The notes: a model not told the origin generated them from the sequence alone. A stretch of 64,000 nt of DNA from Kineothrix sp. MSJ-39 (GCF_018917935.1 NZ_JAHLPN010000004.1:78229-142228), one strand, 5' to 3'; shown: positions 32,594-42,918, counted from the stretch's first letter. Numbers and translations are program-made.

Positions 32594-34684
32594 TTATAAT
32601 AATGCATTCGTATCAAGGATCAGAGCGATCTCGCCGTCACCTAAGATTGTTGCACCGCTGATGATCTTATTCTTATTGATATAATTACCGAGTGACTTGA
32701 TAACGATCTCCTGCTGTCCCATCAGTTCGTCTACCACAAGACCTGCCAGCTTGTCACCCTTCTTGACAATGATCACAAGCAGATTTTCATCCGGTTTCTT
32801 TGTGGATTCGTTATCCAGCACTTCGTTTAACCGGATCAGCGGAATGACCGTACCACGCAGGTTGATCACTTCTTTTGCCTGTACATATTTGATCTCTTCC
32901 GGTTCCACATCTTCGATCGTCTGGATGGAGCCAAGCGGGATTGCATATTTCTCACCGCCTACTTCTACCATCAGTGCCTGTATGATCGCCAGTGTCAGAG
33001 GAAGTCTGATAATAAAGGTACTTCCTTCTCCCAGCTTTGTTTTGACTTCAACTTCACCGCTCAGGGATTCGATCTTTGATTTTACAACATCAAGACCGAC
33101 GCCTCGACCTGATACATCGGATACTTTCTTTGCTGTAGAGAAGCTTGGTAAGAACAGAAGGCCGATGACATCTTTATCTGCCATATTCTCCGCCTGTTCC
33201 GGTGTGATCGTACCACGTTCGATTGCTTTCTGTTTCACTGCTTCCACATCGATTCCGTTACCGTCATCTCTTACCTCAATAATAACATTATTACCATCCT
33301 GATAAGCATCCAGGAAAATAGAACCGATTTCCGGCTTTCCTCTCTCCTTACGGACTTCAGCGGATTCCAGACCATGGTCTGCGGAGTTACGCAGCAGATG
33401 CATCAGCGGATCACCGATCTCATCTACCACCGTTCTGTCAAGCTCTGTCTCTTCACCGGACATGATGAGCTGCATCTTCTTATCCAGCTTCTTGGACAGA
33501 TCACGGATCATCTTCGGGAATTTCTGTACAACAGTCTCAATCGGAACCATTCGTACCTTCATAACAGATTCATGCAGGTTTGTTGTCACACTTTCCAGAT
33601 ATTCGATCTGCTCGTTAAATGTATTGTTTGTCAGGATACCTTCCTGTGAAGAAGTCGATACCAGAGAGTTTTTCGCAATGATCAGCTCGCTGACCAGGTT
33701 CATCAGGACATCCAGTTTTTCAATATCAACACGTACCGTTCTGTTGACGATCGGTTTGGAAATCGGCTTTTTATCTGCTGCTTTTGCCGGTGCTGCAGGT
33801 ACTGTCTGCTTCGGCTGTTCCTCTGCCTTTGGCTGTGCTTCCGCAGCTTTTGCAGGCTGCGTAGCTTCTTCCGGCTGTGCAAGCTCTACCTCTCCCACAT
33901 ATGCAGCTTCAATCTCAGATACATTGAGAACCGCCTTTTTTACAGCCTCTGCATCCGCATCTGTCAGGATGATCACACTAAAATCGAAATCAAAACGTTC
34001 ATCCTCGATATCCTGTGCACTTGGAACAGAAACGATCATATCACCCAGTTCCTCCAGTGCTTTATATACAAGAAATGCTCTGGCTGCTTTTAAAATGCAG
34101 GATTCCTGCACATAAACCGTTACACCAAGACATTTCTTTCCTTGTTTTTTTGCTTCTGTCATGACGCTGATCTCTGTATCTCCCAGCTTGATCTCTCGCC
34201 ATTTTTCCTTGCCGGCGTCTGCCCCTGCTTCCTGCTTTGGTTCTTCCCTGGCAGGCTCCTTCTTTTCTTCTTTTGCAGGCTGCGGTGCGCCGTCTCCGCT
34301 GTTTTTAGCCAGATAATCATTCAGTGCCTTGATCAGGTGCTCATTGTCATTGGTGCCTTCATCACCTGTGTTCTGGATATTCTCCGTATACTCTTCGAGT
34401 GCATCCAGACACTGGAATAAAAGATCTACCATGGCACTGTCAACCTTGATCGTATTGTTGCGGACTTCCGAAAACACATTTTCCATGTCATGTGTCAGCG
34501 TCTGCATCCGCTTATATCCCATTGTACCTGCCATACCTTTCAGGGTATGCGCGGAACGGAATATTTCATTGATGGTATCCATGTTGTCCGGTTCCTGCTC
34601 AAGGATCATAAACTGATCACTCAGGCTCTGTAAGTGTTCTTTTGTTTCGTCAAGAAAGATCTCCAGATATTGCGTTACATCCAT
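32594..34684 (-). CDS. cheA: Chemotaxis histidine kinase CheA
   Basis: The 696-residue CheA has the P1 HPt domain with phospho-accepting His about residue 46 (RSAHTLKGMAGTMGYKRM), a P2-like CheY-binding region after an Ala/Lys/Glu linker, P3 dimerisation helices (RTVRVDIEKLDVLMNLVSEL), the P4 ATPase (GDPLMHLLRNSADHGLESA, DDGNGID, GRGVGLDVVK) and the C-terminal CheW-like P5 domain (KYAIPLGSIQTIEDV). It receives receptor signals and phosphorylates CheY and CheB. It starts 2 nt after cheB ends. Confidence 0.97.
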   Translation of the reverse strand: MDVTQYLEIFLDETKEHLQSLSDQFMILEQEPDNMDTINEIFRSAHTLKGMAGTMGYKRMQTLTHDMENVFSEVRNNTIKVDSAMVDLLFQCLDALEEYTENIQNTGDEGTNDNEHLIKALNDYLAKNSGDGAPQPAKEEKKEPAREEPKQEAGADAGKEKWREIKLGDTEISVMTEAKKQGKKCLGVTVYVQESCILKAARAFLVYKALEELGDMIVSVPSAQDIEDERFDFDFSVIILTDADAEAVKKAVLNVSEIEAAYVGEVELAQPEEATQPAKAAEAQPKAEEQPKQTVPAAPAKAADKKPISKPIVNRTVRVDIEKLDVLMNLVSELIIAKNSLVSTSSQEGILTNNTFNEQIEYLESVTTNLHESVMKVRMVPIETVVQKFPKMIRDLSKKLDKKMQLIMSGEETELDRTVVDEIGDPLMHLLRNSADHGLESAEVRKERGKPEIGSIFLDAYQDGNNVIIEVRDDGNGIDVEAVKQKAIERGTITPEQAENMADKDVIGLLFLPSFSTAKKVSDVSGRGVGLDVVKSKIESLSGEVEVKTKLGEGSTFIIRLPLTLAIIQALMVEVGGEKYAIPLGSIQTIEDVEPEEIKYVQAKEVINLRGTVIPLIRLNEVLDNESTKKPDENLLVIIVKKGDKLAGLVVDELMGQQEIVIKSLGNYINKNKIISGATILGDGEIALILDTNALL

Positions 34685-34685
34685 A

Positions 34686-35744
34686 TCACTTTACCCCCAC
34701 GCTTTTTATAATGGCATCTGCCACATTTTCTACTGGTTCAATTTGATCGGTTAAGCCGGACGCCACAATGCTGCGTGGCATTCCGTATACTGCACAGCTT
34801 TCCTTCTGCTGCGCAATCACATAAATCGGTTTCTTCTGATGCAGATTTCGTATGCCTGCGGTTCCATCCTGTCCCATACCGGTCAGTACCACGCAGACGA
34901 CCCTCGAATACCCTGACTCTGCAAGGGATTCATACATAAAATTAGCACATGGCCGGACACCTTCCCGCGCCGGGCCGTCCTTCAGGATCAGGTAATGCTT
35001 TCCATCCCGCTGCCCGATCTCCATATGCTTGCCACCTCTTGCAATATAGGCGCAGCCCTTCCGGATCTCCATATTGTTTTCCGCTTCCATGACATGCAGC
35101 GGACTGCGTTCATCCAGACGCTGTGCAAGAGACTTTGTAAAGCCCTCAGGCATATGCTGTACGATCAGAACCGGTGCATCCAGATTTTCCGGTAACTTCG
35201 GTATGACCTCTGCGAGTGCTTTCGGTCCACCCGTGGAACAGGCTATCGCTACAACCGTCTTTCCATCCGGTGTAACCGTTTGTTTCTTTATCTGTTTACC
35301 ACTATTTTCCCTGACCACAGGCTTTTTCGGCTGTGGTCTGCTCTGCACGGCAGAAGATAAAATTGCCAGGAATCGTCTGACAAAGGTATCCTTTTTTGCC
35401 TCCAGAATGGAATCCGGCTTATGGATAAAATCCACTGCACCAAGCTCCAGTGCCTGTAAGGTGACCTCTGCATCCTTTCTTGTTTCGGAGCTGAATATCA
35501 CCACATGCTCCTGCAGCCCCAGACGGTTGATCTCTTTTAATACGCCGATCCCGTCCAGCTTTGGCATAATGATGTCAAGAATGACTGCATCATATGCATT
35601 TTTCTGCATCAGAAGGATAGCCTCCTGTCCGTTTGCCGCCAGATCCTGCACACAAAACTGCTCATCCAAACTGATTATATCACACACTATTCTTCTCATG
35701 AGTGCAGAGTCATCTACAACCAGTATTTTTTTCTTTTTATCCAT
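34686..35744 (-). CDS. cheB: Chemotaxis-specific methylesterase CheB
   Basis: Start MDKKKKILVVDDSALMRRIV (352 residues). It overlaps the preceding PilZ gene stop by 8 nt; the longer frame upstream is rejected since receiver domains start here. The N-terminal receiver has Asp in AVILDIIMPKLDG; the C-terminal esterase has IACSTGGPKALAEVIP (nucleophile Ser), VQHMPEGFTKSLAQRL (His) and VCVVLTGMGQDGTAGIR (Asp). CheB demethylates or deamidates receptors. Its place in the fla/che locus without a neighbouring cheR is normal for clostridia. Confidence 0.95.
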   Translation of the reverse strand: MDKKKKILVVDDSALMRRIVCDIISLDEQFCVQDLAANGQEAILLMQKNAYDAVILDIIMPKLDGIGVLKEINRLGLQEHVVIFSSETRKDAEVTLQALELGAVDFIHKPDSILEAKKDTFVRRFLAILSSAVQSRPQPKKPVVRENSGKQIKKQTVTPDGKTVVAIACSTGGPKALAEVIPKLPENLDAPVLIVQHMPEGFTKSLAQRLDERSPLHVMEAENNMEIRKGCAYIARGGKHMEIGQRDGKHYLILKDGPAREGVRPCANFMYESLAESGYSRVVCVVLTGMGQDGTAGIRNLHQKKPIYVIAQQKESCAVYGMPRSIVASGLTDQIEPVENVADAIIKSVGVK

Positions 35745-36456
35745 TTTTTCTCTGCCTGTTCTTTCGCTCTTCCTCAAAAATATAGCGAATGATCTCTTCC
35801 CGCTGCTGGTTATCAATATTGACATACTGTACTCTGTGTTCATATGTCCCTCTTCTGTTTTCCAGTTCTTTCACAGAAAGGATCTTTCCCACGAGGTTAT
35901 AGGTTTTCTTGATCTTTTCGCTGCTCAAATTATATGTCAGGTAGATCAATGTTCCGTTTTCATATTTATAATCGGATACAAAACGGATTCCTCCGCCGCT
36001 GATATCCACCACCACGCTTTGTCTGAGCGGAAGTCCCGCCTGAATATACTGCTGGTTCTGTTCTATCGCAGAAAGCTCTTCCTCCACAAGCTCCCTGCTA
36101 CTCATATTCAGGATACAGGAGAAACGATAAAACTCTCTTCTCTGGTGTTTACGCAGATTAGAGATTGTCTCACATAGTAAAATGTAAGTATTGTCCTTTT
36201 TATAGCGGTCTGCAATTCTGACATAGCATTGATACAGTCCCTGTTTTGTATAAAAACAGACATCATACTCCCCATCTACAGGAAGCAGAATCAGCTTTGT
36301 CTGCTCCATTGGCATCAAAACCTCAAACTGATCGTCTGATAACACATCATAGATTCTGGATACATAACTTTTCTTATCTGAAGAGTTTCCCAATATACTC
36401 TTCTCCATCGACTGTAATTCGATTTTTTCTCCCGGTAAAATCAATTTTGTCAGCAT
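35737..36456 (-). CDS. PilZ-domain flagellar brake protein (YcgR-like)
   Basis: The 239-residue protein has an N-terminal YcgR-type barrel (residues about 1-100) and a C-terminal PilZ domain. The c-di-GMP-binding residues are present: KHQRREFYRFSC (RxxxR motif) and VVDISGGGIRFVSDY (the D/NxSxxG motif). Such proteins slow or bias the flagellar motor when c-di-GMP is high. It follows flhG by 15 nt and overlaps cheB by 8 nt, so it is part of the same transcript. Confidence 0.9.
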   Translation of the reverse strand: MLTKLILPGEKIELQSMEKSILGNSSDKKSYVSRIYDVLSDDQFEVLMPMEQTKLILLPVDGEYDVCFYTKQGLYQCYVRIADRYKKDNTYILLCETISNLRKHQRREFYRFSCILNMSSRELVEEELSAIEQNQQYIQAGLPLRQSVVVDISGGGIRFVSDYKYENGTLIYLTYNLSSEKIKKTYNLVGKILSVKELENRRGTYEHRVQYVNIDNQQREEIIRYIFEEERKNRQRKNG

Positions 36457-36471
36457 ATTATTCTCCTGTTT

Positions 36472-37356
36472 TTATTGCTGTGTAGTTCCGATAAAATGTG
36501 CAAAAAATGCAGCCATACCGCGTTTTTTTATCGCCGGCGTATCTTCTCCGGGATGCATCAGTTTTGTTGCGATCCGCTCATATGCTTTGGCAGATTTTGC
36601 ATTTTCGTTCTGTAAAGAGACAGGCATCTGCTGCATCACTGCCTTTTCAAGCTGTACATCCTGTGGAACCGTACCCAGATAGGAAATCTCCATCTTCAGA
36701 TATCTTGTCACAACCGTATTCAGCTTCTGATAAAGGATCTGCCCTTCCTCTATCTTTTCCATTTTATTAGCGATCATCATGACTTTTGTCATTTCATTGG
36801 AAAAACGTGGGTGACGGCTAAGTGCTTTTAACAGGGAATAAGAATCTGTGATGGAAGTCGGCTCCGGTGTTGTCACCAGAAGTACCTCACTGCTTGCCAC
36901 CAGAAATTCCAGTACCGCATCCGAAATGCCTGCTCCAGTATCCACGATGATCACATCCGCTATGGAATCCAGCTTTGCCAGATTCTGAATGATATAGGTC
37001 AGGTATTCTCTGTTCAGATTGGAAAGTCCCGCAATACCGGAACCGCCTGAAATAAAACCGATCCCGCCCGGTCCCCAGGTAATGATCTCCGTGATATCCT
37101 TTCCCTTATAGATCAGATCACTCAGATTAAACTGTGGCACTGCACCAAACATGATCTCGATATTTGCCAGTCCGAAATCCGCATCCAGAATTACGACCCT
37201 TTGTCCCAGCTTTTTCAGTTGGAGTGCAAGATTAATGCTCGTATTCGATTTTCCTACGCCGCCTTTCCCACTTGTAACCGTAATGACACGTGCAAGCGGA
37301 CGGGGGCGTTCCTGATTCATTTTTATGATATTTCTAAGCTGTGATGCCTGATCCAA
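36472..37356 (-). CDS. flhG: Flagellar number regulator FlhG (MinD-like ATPase)
   Basis: The 294-residue MinD/ParA-type ATPase has the deviant Walker A VTSGKGGVGKSNTSIN (residues 28-37 core), VILDADFGLANIEIM, and VIIVDTGAGISDAVLEF. A short basic N-terminal segment (QLRNIIKMNQERP) precedes it, as in FlhG, where it activates FlhF. A C-terminal helix (AAFFAHFIGTTQQ) may bind membrane. It lies directly after flhF (14-nt gap), the usual pair controlling flagellar number and placement. Confidence 0.94.
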   Translation of the reverse strand: MDQASQLRNIIKMNQERPRPLARVITVTSGKGGVGKSNTSINLALQLKKLGQRVVILDADFGLANIEIMFGAVPQFNLSDLIYKGKDITEIITWGPGGIGFISGGSGIAGLSNLNREYLTYIIQNLAKLDSIADVIIVDTGAGISDAVLEFLVASSEVLLVTTPEPTSITDSYSLLKALSRHPRFSNEMTKVMMIANKMEKIEEGQILYQKLNTVVTRYLKMEISYLGTVPQDVQLEKAVMQQMPVSLQNENAKSAKAYERIATKLMHPGEDTPAIKKRGMAAFFAHFIGTTQQ

Positions 37357-37370
37357 ACGATCGCCCTCCT

Positions 37371-38648
37371 TTACTCGAACTGATTGCCGCCTAATAACAG
37401 CTTCACGGTTTTCTGTGCGTCAAATTCACCGATATCATCCGGGACATTTTGCCCACATGTCACATAAGACATCGGTGCATCCGTATGTAATCGCAGGTTA
37501 AATAAATTCCCCTGACACTGTGTCTCGTCAAGCTTTGTAAATACCAGTCTGAAATCTGTCAATTTCTGATACGTATCTGCTATATTCAGCAGATCTCTGT
37601 ATTTGGTTGTGGCACTGACAACCAGATAAACTTCCTTTTCAGCCTGTCCGTCTGCTGCACGCAGGAGCGCCAGTGTATCGTCCCGCTGATCCGTATTTTT
37701 CTGGGAATGACCGGAAGTATCTACAAAAATATAATCATATGCCGCATAGTCCTCTATTGCATTTCTGATCTCCTGCGGCGTATAAATGATCCGGAACGGC
37801 ACATCCAGAATATTGGCATACGTACGAAGCTGCTCTGCTGCCGCAATCCGGTAGGTATCTGCTGTCAGAAGTACGATCTTTTTCTTTTCCACAACACTGA
37901 AGCGGGATGCGATTTTTGCAATTGTCGTCGTTTTTCCCACACCCGTAGGGCCGATAAAATAAATCAGTTTCGGACCTTTTTCCGCCGGCTGTATTGTTTT
38001 GATCTGTCCGAATTTCAGCACCATCTTCTGATACACAACGGAAAGCAGGTAGTCGATCGGCATATCCGGTTTCACGCTGCCGTCCAGTTCATCCACAAGC
38101 TGATTGGCATAGGCTTCCTCGATTTCATTATCCAGCAGCATTTTGTACAGAAGCTGGAAGAATGCAACATTGCTGTCTTCCTTCTTTTCTTCTTCCGTGC
38201 TGTCCTTTTCTTTCTCCTGTACATCACCGATCTGCTTTTCCAGCAGGTTTTGTAAAGTGCTCAGCTTTTCCTCGATCACACTCTCCTGTCTGCTGTCAAT
38301 TATCTGCGCTTTCTTCTCAGGCTGCTTCGGTTTCTCCGGTTGTTTTTCCGGCTCCGTCTTTGTCTGCTTTATTGCCTGCACCGGTTCCGGTTTCACATTC
38401 TGGCTGTTTCCCGCCGCTTCGCTCTGTCTGGCAATCTCACTGACTTTCGCAACCGCTTCCCTGAAATTCTGCTTCTCCTCCTCTTCCAGTGCCACAGTTA
38501 CTTCCACCTGCTGTGGTTTAAATATACTGAAAAGCCCCTTCTTTTTTATTTTTTTCACATTCATGACAACAACACCGCTGCCAAGTTCTTTTTTTGCCAG
38601 TTCCAGTGCTGCCTCTTCTGTTTTTGCCTGAAATTTTTTTATGATCAT
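37371..38648 (-). CDS. flhF: SRP-like GTPase FlhF
   Basis: The 425-residue protein has the FlhF B domain at the N-terminus (MIIKKFQAKTEEAALELAKK, ELGSGVVVMNVKKIKKKGLF), a Lys/Glu/Pro-rich spacer, and the NG GTPase with FIGPTGVGKTTTIAKIASRF, LLTADTYRIAAAEQLRTYA, FVDTSGHSQKN and FTKLDETQCQGN. It recruits the first flagellar components to the growth site. Its ATG is immediately next to the flhA stop (adjacent bases), so translation is coupled. Confidence 0.96.
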   Translation of the reverse strand: MIIKKFQAKTEEAALELAKKELGSGVVVMNVKKIKKKGLFSIFKPQQVEVTVALEEEEKQNFREAVAKVSEIARQSEAAGNSQNVKPEPVQAIKQTKTEPEKQPEKPKQPEKKAQIIDSRQESVIEEKLSTLQNLLEKQIGDVQEKEKDSTEEEKKEDSNVAFFQLLYKMLLDNEIEEAYANQLVDELDGSVKPDMPIDYLLSVVYQKMVLKFGQIKTIQPAEKGPKLIYFIGPTGVGKTTTIAKIASRFSVVEKKKIVLLTADTYRIAAAEQLRTYANILDVPFRIIYTPQEIRNAIEDYAAYDYIFVDTSGHSQKNTDQRDDTLALLRAADGQAEKEVYLVVSATTKYRDLLNIADTYQKLTDFRLVFTKLDETQCQGNLFNLRLHTDAPMSYVTCGQNVPDDIGEFDAQKTVKLLLGGNQFE

Positions 38649-40682
38649 TTATGCGGTCACCATCCCAACTGATTGTAATTCAACATTTGTCTCCACTTCA
38701 TTATAGGAAACAACGATCAAATCTTTAAAATAATCCTCTGTCAACCGTTTAAAATACATACGAACGATCGGTGAAGTAATAATGATCGGATTTTTGCCAA
38801 GACTTTCCAGCTTGTCGATCTCCGTCTGGACACTTGCCATGATTGCTTTTGTCCGCTCCGGCGCCAGTGTCAGATATGCTCCCTGTTCCGTCTGTTTCAC
38901 GCTGCTCATGATCTCCTGCTCGACCTTCGGATCAAGCGTTACCACGCTTGTTGTCTCATTTGCAGGGAAATATTTTGCAGAGATCGCACGTTTCAGGCTC
39001 TGTCTGACATATTCTGTCAGCACATCCGTATCTCTCGTTGTCTGGGCGTAATCTGCCAGTGTTTCAAAAATAGTCAGCAGATCACGGATAGAAATACCTT
39101 CACGCAGCAGATTCTGCAATACTTTCTGTACCTCGCCCAGACCCAGCATCTTTGGCACCAGTTCCTCGACAATCGAAGGATTGCTCTCTTTTAAGTTGTC
39201 CACCAGATTCTGTACATCCTGACGGGACAGAAGCTCCGCAATATGCTGGCGGATTACTTCCGTCAGATGGGTCGCGATGATAGATGGAGGATCGACTACG
39301 GTATAACCAAGACTTTCCGCGCGTTCCCGCTGTCCTTCCGTAATCCAGACAGCAGGCAGATGGAAGGAAGGCTCAAATGTCTTGATCCCTGTGATTTCTT
39401 CCTCTACATAGCCCGGATTCATTGCCATATAATGGTCAAACAGAATTTCACCTTCACTGACCTGAATTCCTTTGATCTTGATGATATATTGATTCGGATT
39501 CAGCTGAATATTGTCACGCAGTCTGATGATTGGAACGATCGTACCGAGTTCCAAGGCAATCTGCCGCCTGATCATAACAACACGGTCTAAAAGATCCCCG
39601 CCCTGATTGACATCAGCCAGCGGAATAATACCATAACCAAATTCCAGTTCGATCGGATCGACCTGCAGAAGCGAAGTAACATTTTCGGGCTGTCTGATTT
39701 CCTCTGCCGCCATCTCCTCCTGATTTGCTTCATTTTCAATCTGCGCCGTTTCGATCGTACCTGCCATCATACGTCCTGTTACCACAAAGGCAGCACCGAT
39801 TCCAACAAAGATGATCGTATTCAGCGGGGTCACGATACCAAGTCCGATCAGTACCGCACCTACCAGATACATCGTACGCGGAACACCGAAAAGCTGGCTG
39901 ATCAGTGCAGAACCGAAATCCGCATCCTTGCTGCCCTTAGTCACCAGAATACCGGTTGATAAAGAGATCAGAAGAGACGGAATCTGACTGACAAGTCCGT
40001 CACCGATCGTCAGAACCGCATATGTATTCAGTGCTGTATTAAAATCAAGTCCCTGACGGAACATTCCCATCAGAATACCACCGACAATATTAACAGCAGT
40101 GATAATCAGACCGGCGGTCGCATCTCCCTTTACATACTTCACCGCACCATCCATAGAGCCGAAAAAGCCGGCTTCCTGCTGGATTTTATCACGACGTTCC
40201 TTTGCCTGTTTATCTGTGATCGCGCCTGTATTCAAATCCGCATCGATCGCCATCTGTTTACCGGGCATGGCATCCAGTGTGAAACGCGCCGTTACTTCTG
40301 CCACACGTTCGGAACCTTTGTTGATGACCATGAACTGGATGATAATCAGAATGATAAAGACAATCGCGCCCATGATCAGATCATTACCACCTACGAACTG
40401 ACCGAATGTCCGGACAACATTACCCGGATCACCGCTTGTCAGGATCAGACGGGTAGAAGAAACATTCAGAGAAATCCTGAAAATAGTCGTGAATAACAGG
40501 ATCGTCGGGAAATACGACATGTCCAGTGCTTCCTTGGCAAACATACTGCCGAACATGATCGTAAAAGCGACTCCCATATTGATACACAGCAAAACATCGA
40601 GAAGTCCCGATGGAATTGGCACGATCAACATAATAAACGCTGCCAGGACATAGCCTGCCACTGCCAGATCTGCTTTTTTCAT
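38649..40682 (-). CDS. flhA: Flagellar export gate protein FlhA
   Basis: The 677-residue protein has about eight N-terminal membrane segments (residues about 5-320) with the conserved FHIPEP-type loop sequence GQFVGGNDLIMGAIVFIILI and RFTLDAMPGKQMAIDADLNT, then a cytoplasmic domain that binds chaperone-substrate complexes (LGYTVVDPPSIIATHLTEVI). It forms the nonameric ring of the type III export gate. The start has a GGAAGG site, and the stop abuts flhF. Confidence 0.97.
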   Translation of the reverse strand: MKKADLAVAGYVLAAFIMLIVPIPSGLLDVLLCINMGVAFTIMFGSMFAKEALDMSYFPTILLFTTIFRISLNVSSTRLILTSGDPGNVVRTFGQFVGGNDLIMGAIVFIILIIIQFMVINKGSERVAEVTARFTLDAMPGKQMAIDADLNTGAITDKQAKERRDKIQQEAGFFGSMDGAVKYVKGDATAGLIITAVNIVGGILMGMFRQGLDFNTALNTYAVLTIGDGLVSQIPSLLISLSTGILVTKGSKDADFGSALISQLFGVPRTMYLVGAVLIGLGIVTPLNTIIFVGIGAAFVVTGRMMAGTIETAQIENEANQEEMAAEEIRQPENVTSLLQVDPIELEFGYGIIPLADVNQGGDLLDRVVMIRRQIALELGTIVPIIRLRDNIQLNPNQYIIKIKGIQVSEGEILFDHYMAMNPGYVEEEITGIKTFEPSFHLPAVWITEGQRERAESLGYTVVDPPSIIATHLTEVIRQHIAELLSRQDVQNLVDNLKESNPSIVEELVPKMLGLGEVQKVLQNLLREGISIRDLLTIFETLADYAQTTRDTDVLTEYVRQSLKRAISAKYFPANETTSVVTLDPKVEQEIMSSVKQTEQGAYLTLAPERTKAIMASVQTEIDKLESLGKNPIIITSPIVRMYFKRLTEDYFKDLIVVSYNEVETNVELQSVGMVTA

Positions 40683-40739
40683 TCCATCACCTTCCCTTCC
40701 TGATCATTGTTTTGTTCTTATCTTAAGAAATGTTTTTTA

Positions 40740-41849
40740 CTATATCTTTCCCTGCATATGATAAACCATTGCCAGTACCTCTGCAACTGCCTGATACAGC
40801 TCCGGCGGTACCTGCTGCCCGATATCCACATTATAATACAGCATTCGGGCAAGCGGTTTATTTTCTACAATTTCTACCTTGTTCTCTCTGGCAACCTCTT
40901 TGATCTTCGCAGCCAGATGATCCTCTCCCTTTGCCAGCACAACGGGCGCTGCCGCTACCTTTGTGTCATACTGGATCGCAACCGCAAAATGAGTTGGGTT
41001 TGTAATGACCACATCCGCTTTCGGGATATCCTGCATCATACGTCTGCGGGAAGCCTCCTGCATTCTCTGCCGCTGCTTTCCCTTTACTGCCGGATCTCCT
41101 TCTGCATTTTTATATTCATCTTTGATCTCCTGTTTTGTCATCATCTGATCTGTATTAAATTTATGCTTCTGATAGGCAAAATCCAGCACTGCAATGATCA
41201 CATAAACAATCGATACCTTCAGTCCGATCGAGATCGCAATATCTGCTGCTGTTGCAATCCCCTGCCATAGTGTCATGTGAAACAGCAGATAAATCACCTG
41301 CAGTTTGTCCTTGATCGTTGTATAGACCACGTAGCTGATCAGCCCGATTTTTAAAACAGATTTCAAAAGTTCCATCAGAGAATTGACAGAAAAAATACGT
41401 TTGAATCCATTGACAGGATTCAGTTTGCTGAATTTGGGCTGCAGCGGCTTTGTCGTCACCTTCCATTTTACCTGTAAAAAATCAGCCAGAAATGCCAGCA
41501 CAAATCCAACTGCCAGAAAAGGAGCCATTCCAAGAAGCATCCGAAAAAGCATATGCAGCAGCAGCACGGAAAAATCCCCACTCCGTATCTTGCCGTCTGT
41601 CAGCTTAATCAGTTCCGGAATATGATTGTAGGAATCTTCAAAACTGCCCAAAAACTGGTTCCCCAAGAAGGAAAGAGACACTTTCAGCAGGATAAAAAGC
41701 CCGATCATCGTAAGTGCATTGGAAATTTCACGGCTCTTTGCAACCTGTCCTTCTTTTCTGGCATCTTCCAGCTTTTTGGCTGTTGGTTTTTCTGTTTTTT
41801 CTCCGCCCGGTCCTTCTTTGGCGAAGAACTGAAGTCTTAATTCTGTCAT
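40740..41849 (-). CDS. flhB: Flagellar export switch protein FlhB
   Basis: The 369-residue protein begins with the usual basic N-terminal stretch (EKTEKPTAKKLEDARKEGQV), has four membrane segments (about residues 30-210), and a cytoplasmic domain with the autocleavage motif ADVVITNPTHFAVAIQYD; cleavage at NPTH switches export specificity from rod/hook to filament. It overlaps fliR by 4 nt and is separated from flhA by 57 nt with no gene. Confidence 0.97.
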   Translation of the reverse strand: MTELRLQFFAKEGPGGEKTEKPTAKKLEDARKEGQVAKSREISNALTMIGLFILLKVSLSFLGNQFLGSFEDSYNHIPELIKLTDGKIRSGDFSVLLLHMLFRMLLGMAPFLAVGFVLAFLADFLQVKWKVTTKPLQPKFSKLNPVNGFKRIFSVNSLMELLKSVLKIGLISYVVYTTIKDKLQVIYLLFHMTLWQGIATAADIAISIGLKVSIVYVIIAVLDFAYQKHKFNTDQMMTKQEIKDEYKNAEGDPAVKGKQRQRMQEASRRRMMQDIPKADVVITNPTHFAVAIQYDTKVAAAPVVLAKGEDHLAAKIKEVARENKVEIVENKPLARMLYYNVDIGQQVPPELYQAVAEVLAMVYHMQGKI

Positions 41850-42631
41850 GGCATGATTGCCTCCACAAATGAGACGATCATGATCTTCATCTCTTTATAC
41901 ACATAATCGCTGACATAAGGCAGCATTCCCGCTGTCAGGAACATAACACCCAAACCGATCAGTATCTTGATCTGCATACCAACAGCAAACATGTTCATCT
42001 GCGGTGCCACCTTTGCCAAAATACCAAGCACCACATTGACGATCAGTGTCACACAAAAGACCGGCAGGCAGATCTGAAAGCCGATATTGATATACTGGCT
42101 CATAAAACCGATCACGGCTTTCATCATCGGTTCCGAGCGGAATACCGCCCCATTGATCGGGATCAGCTCATACGTCTGTGCCAGTGCCTGCAGAACATAG
42201 CGGTGCATCCCCGATACGATGAGTAAAAGCATTACGGTATACTGATAATAGAAACCTGAGATCGTGGCATTTTCCCTTGTCGTCGGATCGATCGCATTGG
42301 CCATGGCAAATCCGATCTCCATATCAACAAGACGTCCCGCAAATAAAACAATGGAGCTGCAGATATTTGCGCCCCATCCGATGATCAGACCAACAAGTGC
42401 TTCCCGCATCACAATGACCGCATATTCCAGTACAGTCCCATAAACCAGTTCCTGATGCGGCATAGAAACTGCATAAAGCAGATAAGACACAAACAGTCCC
42501 AGACCGATCTTAAACTGATTCGGTGTATTATTCATACTGTAAAACGGTGCTGCATAAATAAAACATGTCACTCTGACAAAATATAATAATAATATTTCAA
42601 GTTCCTGGATTGAAAAACTATACTCTATCAT
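41846..42631 (-). CDS. fliR: Flagellar export protein FliR
   Basis: The 261-residue, almost wholly hydrophobic protein has about six membrane helices and the family segments FYSMNNTPNQFKIGLGLFVS and VIGWGANICSS-type (LIIGWGANICSSIVLFAGRL), VDMEIGFAMANAIDPTT. With FliP and FliQ it forms the core of the export channel. It follows fliQ by 6 nt and overlaps the flhB start by 4 nt, which implies tight coupling. Confidence 0.95.
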   Translation of the reverse strand: MIEYSFSIQELEILLLYFVRVTCFIYAAPFYSMNNTPNQFKIGLGLFVSYLLYAVSMPHQELVYGTVLEYAVIVMREALVGLIIGWGANICSSIVLFAGRLVDMEIGFAMANAIDPTTRENATISGFYYQYTVMLLLIVSGMHRYVLQALAQTYELIPINGAVFRSEPMMKAVIGFMSQYINIGFQICLPVFCVTLIVNVVLGILAKVAPQMNMFAVGMQIKILIGLGVMFLTAGMLPYVSDYVYKEMKIMIVSFVEAIMP

Positions 42632-42637
42632 GATCCA

Positions 42638-42907
42638 TTACCTGATATAAACAGAAAAATCCGACCACATATCCACCATGAGATTCGTCATCTGGTTCAG
42701 CATCCAGTGTCCTAAGAGCATCAATGTTACAAAAACCGCTACGATCTTCGGTACAAAAGTAAGCGTCTGCTCCTGGATCGATGTAACCGTCTGAAAAATA
42801 CTGACGATCAGACCTATGACAAGTGAAACCAAAAGAACCGGGGCTGCTGTTAATATGACGGTATATAATGCTTTATTTGCAAGTTCTACAACAAGATCAA
42901 CTGTCAT
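42638..42907 (-). CDS. fliQ: Flagellar export protein FliQ
   Basis: The 89-residue two-helix protein (VVELANKALYTVILTAAPVL, LVIGLIVSIFQTVTSIQEQT, LTFVPKIVAVFVTLML) is the standard FliQ, a subunit of the FliPQR export channel. It lies between fliP (11 nt upstream) and fliR (6 nt downstream). Confidence 0.95.
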   Translation of the reverse strand: MTVDLVVELANKALYTVILTAAPVLLVSLVIGLIVSIFQTVTSIQEQTLTFVPKIVAVFVTLMLLGHWMLNQMTNLMVDMWSDFSVYIR

Positions 42908-42918
42908 ACCTCATCCTC

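Noticed and set aside
35074..36177. 367-codon plus-strand frame
   Set aside because: Antisense to cheB and the PilZ gene, both of which carry clear family motifs.
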